This document shows positions 44,556 through 54,271 of a DNA stretch of 64,000 nucleotides, piece by piece. Below the pieces are notes generated by a model that saw only the letters and a program-made list of their open reading frames with translations, was not told the origin of the DNA and searched no databases. The DNA is taken from contig CM044874.1 in the NCBI GenBank assembly GCA_024500155.1, forward strand, positions 45,172,384 to 45,236,383, given 5' to 3'. The position numbers were made by a program, and so were the translations under genes. This DNA comes from Chenopodium formosanum (taxonomy: Eukaryota > Streptophyta > Magnoliopsida > Caryophyllales > Amaranthaceae). How positions within the stretch are numbered: position 1 is the stretch's first letter; each line of letters opens with the position of its first letter.

Positions 44556-46055
44556 TTTTTTTTTTAAAGGAAATTGTAAGGCATAAATATTAAACTTGAG
44601 TTACTGTAACAGTATGTATAAGTGTACGTACAACTTGGAAAAATTTTCATAAATCAAATTTGCAGATAATTGAAGTGTTACTCCCTTCGTTACTTCATGC
44701 TTGAACCATTAAATCTTCAATTTAAACAGAAACTTTAATCCCCTATGATTTGGGGAAAGTACAAGTTAATCTGTCAGACAAACGAATTTTTGTTAATCTG
44801 ATGACATTTTTGTAAATATATTGAAAAAGCAGGGTCATTTATTCAGTCTTTTTGGTGAGATGTCCAATTACTGTTTGCTTTTTGATTTACTGTTTGATGA
44901 GGAAATTACACACGTACCCCTCAACTAGTACATGAAAAGATGCATATGCCCCTCCACTGCTACTTGCAAAGACAATTATACCCCCAGATAAAGAAAATTT
45001 GTTTATCTGGGGAATTGATTGGGTATCCCTCCTACGATTTCATGATACCGACCTCTCCCATATAAATAAGATAAAATTAATTTCAATTACTTTGTATTGA
45101 GTCTACTAATAATCCATTGAATAGTAATAGTTTCACTAGAAATATAAATAAGTTATCCACTGAATTGATGATATAACGATCTACGAGGTTACATAAGTTA
45201 ATAGCAACTTGTATTATATATCTAAATTAGTTAGTGACTCTGGCGATGCCCCGAATTTCTTTCTTCTATCTCTCTCTCTCTTTTTAATGGAAAATTGTGG
45301 ATATTACTTAATATTTTTTTTACGTTGGTACATTTAAACTTTGATAGAAAAACTTTCAATAAGTAAATCACATCAAGTACATACCAGTTACCAATTAAGT
45401 GGGTCAAACCAATTTAAATACATTGTAATTATTCATTGTTCTAATTGAGCTCAAAATAAATACAATCGGTTACAAAACTTATTTTGAGTGATGAAAATTA
45501 ATTAAATTATTTTTTTGTAACAACTGATTTAATTGATTATTATACAATCAATATTATAATACAATTAATTAATTTAGCATACGGAGTACAATTTATTGAC
45601 ACATATTTAACATGTACATGTAATTGATTATATTATGTGGCAGTTTAATCGATGACGTGTCTAAATAGGAAAAAGAAAGTGACACATGACGATATGACAC
45701 TCCTTGCATGTGAGTTTTAATAATAATATTGACAATAGTAGTTCATGACGAGGTTCGTGAATGATTTGGTGCACAAAATTGACCAAAATTTTAATAATCT
45801 GACATAAATAAAAATAAAAGTAACATCAAGTTGTATAAAAAGGGACAATTTGTTATTAAGGTCCACTCACATTCAACTTCTTGTTTAACGGCAGCTATAG
45901 AATTTGCGTATTCATAATCACTTTACACGTGATAACATGATAATTATTTACGTGGTCCAAACCAACTAATTCAATGGCGCATTTTGGCGGAAGTATTGGT
46001 ATGTAGTAAAATAGTAGCACTCATAAATTCAACCATTGAATCTCTAATCGCTATC
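44556..46055. other. Non-coding AT-rich interval
   Basis: No gene recognised. It contains a perfect 11-base inverted repeat, CCCCAGATAAA at 44982 and TTTATCTGGGG at 45002, near pyrimidine-rich repeats, and a CT repeat near 45266-45282. Confidence 0.5.
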
Positions 46056-46151
46056 ATGGGGTCGCAGAAGCAAGAGTGGAGCATTACCGTTCCAGGAATT
46101 GACCTTCGAAAGGTTTGTGGCTTTGATCTCATAGTTGCGGAACTATGAGGT
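46056..46151 (+). CDS. Possible orphan first exon of a host gene
   Basis: An ATG in a good context (ATC ATG GGG) opens 19 residues, MGSQKQEWSITVPGIDLRK, followed by a possible splice donor AAAG|GTTTGTGG at 46113. Without splicing the frame stops after 31 residues. The composition differs from the surrounding AT-rich DNA, and the peptide looks like ordinary cytosolic protein. I do not recognise it and find no second exon downstream. It may be a captured or relic exon, or chance. Confidence 0.25.
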
Positions 46152-46695
46152 TGTGGCCTTTTGGGATCATATTAACTCTAATAAGGATACTTTGGAATGG
46201 AAAATTTCCACCTGTAATGGATAATGTAGACCGATTTGATACGTGATAAAGACTCAAGATCTGTTCTAATTTACTGAACTGAATTGAAATGAAATAATTA
46301 TAGGAGAATGAAATTAGGAATTGAAATGAACTGAAATTAAGGTGAAGAGATCATGTCCTTAAGCTCATACCCTTGTCTATCCAAAAATTATTATGAGTGA
46401 AGTATTGTATTACTATATATCATTTTTAATTTGGTGTTGCAAGTAATGCAAGTTGCACTAGTATATATAGTTATTTCCCTAAATAAAAAAGAGAAGAACC
46501 TTAACCATTCCACAACAATTCAACTTCATAATTCTTTAATTTTTGTACTTCCTTTTTTCTTTTAATCGATCATTACAACACTATTTCACAATTCATACAA
46601 TGTATTTATTCAATTGCTAGTATCTTTAAGTTATGAGAAAGATATTTAAAAATATTTTTTAGAATTAATAATACTACTAAGAGATTATAAATTAC
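46152..46695. other. Non-coding interval with MITE-like remnant
   Basis: No gene seen. The part at 46250-46355 (TACTGAACTGAATTG ... GAACTGAAATTAAGGTGAAG) resembles the TTCAG-rich fragment at 33481 in inverted form. Confidence 0.4.
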
Positions 46696-47066
46696 TTAGG
46701 CCCTATTTCGTTCACTTTATATTTGTTTCTCTGAATTTATTTTATCTGTCTTGATGTGATCTGATCTGATTGTGTGATTTGACCAAATTTTGACCTTAAG
46801 TGTATAATAATCTATAAAGAAAAATATATCAAGTCGGGTCTTGTTAAATTCGTAATAATGTTTATTTTATTAAAGTTTTATTAATTTTTTTTATTACGAA
46901 ATCAAATATATATTTAGCGATAAAAACTGCAAATAAAACGATGATATGATATGCATTTTTTTTATTATTTGATCTGATCTAAACTTTTTTTTTTCTGATT
47001 TAATCTAATCTGAACTTATTTTTTCCTAAAATAAATAAAAATAAGTTGAACAAAACTAGGACCTAA
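46696..47066. mobile_element. MITE-like element with TTAGGCCC ends
   Basis: TTAGGCCCTATTTCGTTCA at the left and TTGAACAAAACTAGGACCTAA at the right form imperfect inverted ends around 371 non-coding bases rich in GATCTGATCTGAT-type words. PIF/Harbinger or hAT origin is possible; no clear target duplication. Confidence 0.6.
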
Positions 47067-47612
47067 ACATATTTATATGAAAATTATAATGATACTATCA
47101 AGATTACAAAAAATAATAGGAAAAATTGGTTTTAATAACCCCAACTTTGCTAAATTTTTTTTAAATAATCCCAACTTTTGATTATTCTAGAATAACCCTT
47201 ATTTTGGGAGGTGTTTACTTTCATCAATCCCTGGGACCGGTTACCCGTTTAAAATGTTAAATTTTTTTTTAATAAATATCACTATTTTCCAAAACTTAAT
47301 TAGCCAAAAATATTAAAAAAAAAAAAACAAAAATAATAAATAATCATTAGAAAACCTAGCCTTCCTAGACCACCCCAACCCCACCGCCCACAAGAACCCC
47401 AAACTCCAGCCTACCCCGATCCCTAGGTGTTTCGAGGATGGAGGGAGGGGTGTTGTGGGCTTTTCGAGGGATGGGGGAGGAGTTTCGTGGGTTTTTCAAA
47501 GGGAAAGAGGAAGGTTATGGGATATCGTGGTGGTTGAAGGGGAAGGAGGGAGAGGGGCAACGAGACAGAATGAGTGGGTTGCTGGCCGGAGGGAGGATTG
47601 GGGTGGTTTTCC
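47067..47612. other. Non-coding interval, purine-rich at right
   Basis: The left part repeats a motif seen at 43606. The part at 47380-47600 is rich in GGGAGG and GGGGAAGGAGGGA, and its ORF has no recognisable domain. Confidence 0.45.
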
Positions 47613-49970
47613 TATAATACCCCGTATTTTCATAGGTATTTTCCTAATTAATTATTATTTTCTAAAAAGGGTATTTTAGTAATTCAACTTACTATTTAAA
47701 TCTTGGAGGCAAAATAATATTTGAATTTTGGCGCCAAAAGTATTTTGAAAACTAATCATTATTTTGGATAAGATTTATCATCCATTTATCCTATTTTTAA
47801 AACCGGATTATTTATATATTTTGATATTTTAATTAAGGCAAAAGCTGTATTTTATTATTATTATTTTAATAGGTCCGAAAATTCCAATTAATTAGCTAAT
47901 AATTTCGGATTTTTCTATGTAAAAATCTGATTTTTATTTAGTTAAATTATTTGGTGAATATTTGGTATTTTATTATTTAATTATTTATTTCAATAAATAT
48001 TATTTACACAACTATTTTTAATTCCTTAAAACTAGCAAAATATATTCCTAAATACTAAATAGGAGGGCCGAAAATATGAGCTTAGGAAAGCACAAAATTT
48101 TCGCCCATCCCAAGAAGATTTTAAGAAAATATTTTGGTAATTTGTATTTTTAATTATCTTCTTAAAATCTCCTATTTTCCATAATTCTAATTCTCCATCT
48201 TTTTGATATCCAATCATTATATTTTCTTGCCATTCATTCTTCTTAATTATTCCCCAAGTAATTCCAATTTCCTCAATATTTTTCGTGACATACATACCTT
48301 CCATATTCAATTATACACAATCCCTTCAAATATCAAAACTTTCCATAAATCTTTGCTCACTTCTCCATGTAATCTCTTAAACCCTAATTACCATAATTCT
48401 TCCTACATTTTCCTAGCATAATTCATGCTCATAATAGCCTATAAATACCCCTTCATACCTCTCACATTCTTCACACCAATTCTCTTCTTTTCTTCTCCTC
48501 AATTTTACACAATTTATTCCGTTCATCTTTGAAGACAATTTTCGGGCACTTCTGGTCAGTTTTGGGGTATTGAAGTTTACAGAAAGTTGTTTCTCTCGAA
48601 AAATCCTTGAGGTTAGGCCCAAGAATTACCAAATTCGGAGCTATATAGAAGGAGTTATAGTCTCTGAAAGTTTTGCCTATTATTTCCTGCGCAAATCCAA
48701 TTCATTTCTTCTCCTTTTCTCTTATTCAATTATTATTATTATTATGAGAGATTAATATAAAATTATTATGAGTATTTTAATTATATAAAATCAGATTTTA
48801 ATAATGTTCATGTTGAATTAATTTAAGAGGTTTATGTACATATAGTTGGGAGGGTTTAATTTAATTATTTGTGATTATTTGTTAACCTTATATTGATTAA
48901 GGTTATATTTATTTGTAGGGTGTTTTTGATCAAGATACTTGAGAGTTCTTTTGAAGTGTTGTTGGCTAAGCGAAGATCAAGGTACGTTAGGTGGCTAGAT
49001 ACCTTGAAAATGATCGATTTGAATAACATGTTTGAACGATTTATGTTGCTTGAATTAAATTGAATTGAATTATGGTTTATGAATTAAAAGTATGTTTAAA
49101 GGATTGGTTTTAATAATTTAATTGGAGTATTGATTTTTAAAACATGTTTTGATTAATTAATTTATTATTCATGTTTAAAAAGGATTGATTTTGAAAGCAA
49201 GTTGGATTTATTGAAAAGGAGTTTGGATTGTTTTCATTAAAGGTTGAATCATTGGACTTAAAAGAGGATTTATTGAATCATTGATTTATTATTATGCTTT
49301 ATAAGTATGTTGGTAATCCCACTATTCGGATTTGGTTTATTGATAAGGCCTTGGACTTTGCATGACCGGGTCTTTCCTCAAGAATAGCCTTGTAACATAA
49401 GGAGACTAGCTTGGGGGTGTGCACACTTGGGAGAGGATTTGGTTTTTTTAAAATAATTGGAATTGGTTTTAATGATTATTGATATTGGAATTATTGAGAA
49501 TTGGTTTTACACCATGAGTTTGGTATTATTGGATTATTTATTGGAAACTGGTTTTAAAGCATGTTTGCGAATACATTGAGTTTAATTATCTTGCACTTAC
49601 CGTACTTAGCATATTTTCCTAACCCGTACTTCTTATTTGCTTTGGTTTGCCCTGTTTACCGTAATGGTAAGCAGTGTTGCTTATTTTCAGGTTGGAGTTA
49701 ATAAATGATGCATTGGAGTCCCCGGATTGGTTTTCACTAAATTAGGAATTTGGTATTGTATCTATTTTGAGTACTCATAACATTGGTTACTATTATGGTT
49801 ATTATTAATAAAGAAGAGTATTTGAGTTTCCGCTGCAAAGTATTGTTAGTTTTACTAAGTTGAGTAGCCTTGCGTAATCACGCGGCGGTAATACGCCTAA
49901 GTCTATCTCTACGGTATAATTATACTGATAATACTAGTATTTCCGTAGACGGAGATTTGGGGGTGTTACA
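47613..49970 (+). mobile_element. 5' LTR of chromovirus-like element H
   Basis: TATAATACCCCGTATTTTC (TG changed to TA) to GGGGGTGTTACA, 2.36 kb, with a primer site three bases after the end. TATAAATA at 48440-48447 with a pyrimidine-rich leader (CTCTTCTTTTCTTCTCC) marks the promoter. Such long LTRs with an initiator-Met primer are typical of Tekay/Del chromoviruses. Confidence 0.82.
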
Positions 49971-49973
49971 AAG

Positions 49974-49985
49974 TGGTATCAGATT
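49974..49985 (+). other. Primer binding site of element H
   Basis: TGGTATCAGATT, complementary to initiator-Met tRNA, directly after the LTR. Confidence 0.88.
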
Positions 49986-50570
49986 TCAAGGTCCTAAAAA
50001 GATTAAAATTGGAATAGTAATTAAAATTGTGGGTAGACTTAAGAGGGCATATAGGATAGATAGAGTTTCGCATTTGTGTGTGAGTTAAAAGCCTTATTTT
50101 TACTTTTTAAAAAAAAATAAATAAAAAATAAATAAAAAAAACACAATTTTCTTATTTGTGGAAAGATGAAGGAGAAAATGATTCTTGAGTTTTCTACGTA
50201 GGCCTATAATGGGTACGACTCTTTGTCTAGGAAAGGCTCGCCTCAACGTTGCAGGTAACTTTCCTAGGAGCGAGATACGGGCTCGACCGTCCTTTAATCT
50301 TGATTTAAGTACATATTTATTTTTTTGGAAAATAAAAAGAATTTAAATTGTTTGAAACTTGAGTATGCGATTATGTGTGCATTAAAGTTGGTGTTAAAAC
50401 ACCTTAGAGTGTGGTCTAGAGGTCCGAATTTTTGAGTTATTACCCATGATTGTGTAATCTTGAGTTATGTTTGGTTGAGTTATGAATTGCTTATTGCAAA
50501 TGGATTTTGAATTGGATTGTTTGTGTGATTTGACACTTAATTAATTGTTTTGCATGTATGTGTGAAACAG

Positions 50571-51440
50571 ATGAAAATGATTGATGCAATAAGACACCAA
50601 TATTTTGACATTCATTACTTGAAAGATAGTGGAGTCACAGTTAGTGATTTCATAACTGGAATTTGTACTTTGGCCTTGACCCTTTATGAGAAGAATGGTA
50701 AGGAAGCCTTGACCCAACAACCTTGGATGGTTCTTCTAGCCTTGGCCCTTTTGTCTAGAATTGAGAAATACCAACCTCTTTTTGACAAATATGGGGATGT
50801 GATCAAGGAAGATGGAACAATGTGGAATGAGAAGCACCATCATGAAGGGAAGTGGTTAGTAACCATGTCTAGTTTTAAGAGGGACTTTCACTATGTGGAG
50901 CACAAGTATGAACCTAAGAAGAAAGTTGTGAAAATTCCCACGATCCCAAAAGACCGCACCTTTGGACCTAATGACCAAATATACTTCTTAAAAGCCCAAG
51001 TACCTTTTTCATACCAAAAGAAGCGACATGAGTATGTGGAATCTAGTGATGAGTCCGTACCACCTCTTGGTAGGAGCAAGCATTACCGTTCTCTTAGCCA
51101 ATCTTTGAGCTCTGAATCTTCAAAACATTCTAGCCCAAAAGCCCAATTCCACATTGCTAAAAGGCCCAGAAACTGTGCCCAAGTTTCCAAGGAGAAAGCC
51201 TCATGCTTAAAAGCCCAAAAACACATTGCTTCTTCAAGCCAACTTCATGTGAGCCCAGCTAAAAGTCCAAGCTATAACCCTGGCTCGGACAACAACCAAA
51301 GTGAATCTAGGTCAAATTAATTAGGTTGTACCCCAAGTTACAGTGGTTACAACCCTACCTTTATGACTGAACCAAGTGATAGGCGAGAGGATCCTGATTA
51401 TGATCCAGCTGAAGATGGTTATGCTGAGAGTGTTGTTTGA
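50571..51440 (+). pseudogene. Unrecognised extra ORF upstream of gag in element H
   Basis: An ATG preceded by GTGTGAAACAG (a possible splice acceptor) opens a frame of 289 codons ending at TGA 51438-51440, interrupted by one TAA at 51318-51320. The N-terminal half (residues 1-150) is compact, with a hydrophobic helix-like part (ITGICTLALTLYEKNG, MVLLALALLSRIEKY) and a charged part (KRDFHYVEHKYEPKKKVV). The C-terminal half is Ser/Lys-rich and probably disordered, ending in acidic EDPDYDPAEDGYAES. It lies about 600 bases after the LTR and 200 before gag in the same sense. I recognise no domain. Gag-like or captured host origin are both possible. Confidence 0.55.
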
Positions 51441-51629
51441 ATGATTAAATTATGACTATGTTATTGCTTTGAATAATTGTCTAGATGGAAAAAGTTGTAC
51501 TCTTTATTAATTATTAATAATATGAAAGTTATTCTTATTTGAATTTTCTCTATGTTATTAAGTGAATTAAATGCTTGTATGAGTAGAACCTGTTTTGATT
51601 TCCAAGTGTAATAATCATACCCAGGAATT

Positions 51630-52620
51630 ATGTCTCCAAGAATGAGGGAACATTTAAGGAGTAAGCGCACTAGTTCCAAAGTTGGAAAGGTCCTTAAGCA
51701 GTTGACCCAAATTACTGAGAACATCACGAAGGTGGTGAATAGGGAACACCAAAATCCTGAGCTTGATGCCTATAGTAAAGTCTTTAAGAGGGTAGCTTCA
51801 GCTAAACCACCTATTTACATGGGAAAAGAGGACCCAGCCAGCCTTGAAAACTGGATTAGGGAGTTTGAAAAGCTGTTTGATGCTATCAATTGCCCAAGTG
51901 AACTGAGGGTGAACAATGGGGTTTACTACTTGAGGGAGGAAGCTGACTTATGGTGGGCCCAAAGAAAGGATGAGTTACCGAAAAGACCAAACTTTGGGTG
52001 GGTTGATTTTAAGGAATCCTTGAGAGAGAAGTTTTACCCTTCCTACCTTAGAAAGCAGAAGTGTATGGAGTTTACCAACCTAAGAATGGGAAACATGTCA
52101 AATCAGTGAATACTACAACAAGTTCATTGAGTTGATGAGGTTTGCCCCGGAAGTAGTCCCTACTGAAACCATTAAGGTTCAAAGATTTGAGCAAGGCCTA
52201 ACCTTGACCCTCCAAGGGAAGCTAGGGGGAGTGACTTTTGAGTCCCTAGATGAAGTCTATTGTCGTACAGCCCATCTGTACGGAATTAAGGGGAGGGAGA
52301 TGGAGCAGGTGGGAGAGAAAAGGAAGAACCCAGACTCTTTTCACGGGGGTAAAAAGAGGCACAAGCCTAATGGAAATTACCAAGGGAATTCTGGAGATAG
52401 GAGGGATAACAAGGGGAACTTTAAGAAGGGGAATGGGGGACAGTCGTCAAACCATAAAGGGAATAGGAACCAAAGGAGTGAGAAGCCCAAGAGGAAGTAT
52501 TTCTGCAAGAGGTGTGAGAAAGACCACCCAGGGAAGGACTGTGAGGGAAACCTGGTAACTTGTCATTACTGTTAGAAGTTGGGACACCGTGAGTATGAGT
52601 GTTTCAAGAAGGAAGCTGAT
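51630..52620 (+). pseudogene. Gag of element H, broken
   Basis: ATG opens MSPRMREHLRSKRTSSKVGK. Capsid landmarks follow: LENWIREFEKLFDAINCP, LREEADLWWAQRK and WVDFKESLREKFYPSYLRKQK. One inserted base near 52097 breaks the frame, which resumes with EYYNKFIELMRFAPEV. A basic Gly/Asn-rich stretch leads to two knuckles, CKRCEKDHPGKDC and CHYC-(stop)-KLGHREYEC. The second is interrupted by TAG 52576-52578. The set fits a Tekay-type chromovirus Gag. Confidence 0.85.
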
Positions 52621-53128
52621 GTTAAGTCTGGAAAGGTGAAAGAGTCTAGTGCACCTAGTAAACCACCTCAGTCTACTGGACCTACAACCATGGTTGGAAC
52701 CAGTAGCGGTGCGAGAGGTGCCCCAAAGGGTCGTGTGTGCGTGATGAATAGTCGGCAGGCTGAGTCGGCTAATGATGTGGTAATTGGTGTTTTCTTTATA
52801 AGTTCTTCTCCTATGAAAGTCTTGTTTGATTCAGGGGCGCCACATTCTTTTATTTCTAAGGAAGTAGTTGGGAGTCTCGGGTTAGAGAGTCCTGAGTCAA
52901 TTTCTCTAGATGTGTCCATTCCGTCTGGGGAAGTGATGAGGAGTTGTTCGAGATTGTTTTTTAGTGTGCCTATTTCCATCTCTAGGGTTGAGTTTCTTGC
53001 TGATTTGATCGAGTTTGACTTAAATGACTTTGATGTGATTCTGGGTATGGATTGGTTGGGAAAGTATGAAGCAAAATTGACTATGCGACTGAAAAGGTCA
53101 CCTTGACTAGCCCAAGTAAGACCAAAGT
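52621..53128 (+). pseudogene. Protease region of element H, truncated by element E2
   Basis: The frame after the second knuckle contains a linker, then VLFDSGAPHSFIS (Asp-Ser-Gly, the chromovirus retropepsin form) and FDVILGMDWLGKYEA. A frame break near 53095 precedes the cut at 53128, where the 3' LTR of the minus-strand Tat element begins. RT, integrase and any chromodomain of H are not in the window and would lie beyond the right edge. Confidence 0.85.
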
Positions 53129-53692
53129 TGTTTTGGGTGTTTTTGTCCCTTGGGAGAGTCACGTCACGAAGTCTGATCCGGCTGAGCTGCACTTGCAAAA
53201 TAACGGAGACTCCGGATGGTTGGAGCTCCGCCTCCGAAGGTCAAGTTAGTAACTTGAAACGGAATAAAGAGAACGGAAATTTAGGTAGGGATCTGCTCGG
53301 ATTCCAAGCTCAGGTCTTTCTTAGATGTGAGAGAATAAGGGTGTAATAAATGATTCAATCTTTCCCCCAAAATGGGGAAATATCTCCCTATTTATAGGGT
53401 CGTTGGAAGATGTGCCCCTACCTAGGTCACTTGACCTAGATTCTAGTGGGCTGCGCTGTTTTACGGCGCTCCTAGGGGTTTAGGCCTTTGAAAGCTGCCA
53501 TTTTAGAAACATATCTGAGGGCGCCAAGTGTCAAGAGGACATTGAGCCACGTGGGCCATCCTGAGCTCGACACGTGGCAACCTCTCATTGGTCCACGTGT
53601 CAAGAGGATGATGAGCCACATGGGCCATCATAAGCTCGACACGTGGCAACCTCTCATTGGTCCACGTGTCTAGGGTAAAAATACCCTAAACA
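53129..53692 (-). mobile_element. 3' LTR of Tat element E2
   Basis: Read on the minus strand it runs from TGTTTAGGGTATTTTTACCC to CACCCAAAACA, 564 bases. TATAAATA is at 53389-53396 on the minus strand. A 69-base unit is tandemly duplicated at 53529-53597 and 53598-53666, each carrying CACGTG G-boxes (two changed in the second copy). The 3' third aligns with the LTR of E1. Confidence 0.9.
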
Positions 53693-53709
53693 TTTGCCCC
53701 TCACAGGTC
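53693..53709 (-). other. Polypurine tract of E2
   Basis: Minus strand GACCTGTGAGGGGCAAA directly before the 3' LTR start. Confidence 0.85.
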
Positions 53710-53710
53710 G

Positions 53711-53828
53711 CACGTGCATGTCATGTGGGGCCTGTGACACGTGTCCACCTTTCATAGGTGAACAGTAACGGGTTAAAATTTTGAATTTCAAATCAAAACT
53801 TTCCCCCCACTTTTACTTTCTATAAATA
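53711..53828 (+). promoter_or_regulatory. Promoter of the antisense gene in E2
   Basis: TATAAATA at 53821-53828 is a consensus plant TATA box on the plus strand, opposite to gag-pol. Two G-boxes, CACGTG at 53711 and 53738, lie upstream, close to those of the LTR. Transcription would start near 53850-53860. The next 170 bases lack long ORFs and look like a leader, with a GAGAGA-rich stretch at 53878-53915. Confidence 0.65.
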
Positions 53829-54021
53829 GAAAGTTACCCCCCCTGCTTTTCACACTTTACATTCATATTGACTTTTTAGAGAGAGAAAAAGAGAGATTGT
53901 AGAGAGACTTTTCTCTGCTCCCGCCTGCATAATCAGCGAGTTTCAAGCTTCCGAGTGCTAGCAGTTCATGACCCGGTTCACCGGCTGTAGCGGTTTTTAG
54001 ATTTTTCAAAGTCAAAGCAAG

Positions 54022-54265
54022 GTAACCGCCTGTACCATTTTAGCTTTCCTCCCTTTCAATTTACATACCATGTTTTCCGCCTGTATGCCCAGCTTTCTTT
54101 AGAAAATAGAAAATATAAATGAGTTCCCAATCCACCCATTCGGCACTACCTGGGACACTCAGCCGATCCCCCGGAACGGCTGAGTCTAGAACAGGGGGTG
54201 CCTCTTCTAGACTGTCGGAACCAATATGCTCATCTCCGAAATCCTCCCTCTCTGTATCTGTGCAG
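54022..54265 (+). other. Predicted 5'-UTR intron of the antisense gene
   Basis: Donor GCAAG|GTAACC at 54022 and acceptor TGTATCTGTGCAG at 54265, after a pyrimidine-rich CCTCCCTCTCTG tract, give a 244-base intron. Its removal would eliminate the ATG at 54119 and make ATG 54272 the first usable start. This is predicted from the sequence only. Confidence 0.55.
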
Positions 54266-54271
54266 GACACA

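Noticed and set aside
47455..47679. 74-residue Gly/Arg-rich ORF
   Set aside because: It runs from a purine-rich tract into the LTR of element H, with no domain.
53257..53700. Gene within the Tat LTR (ORF 53488-53673)
   Set aside because: It is produced by the 69-base tandem repeat of the LTR and has no ATG context or domain.
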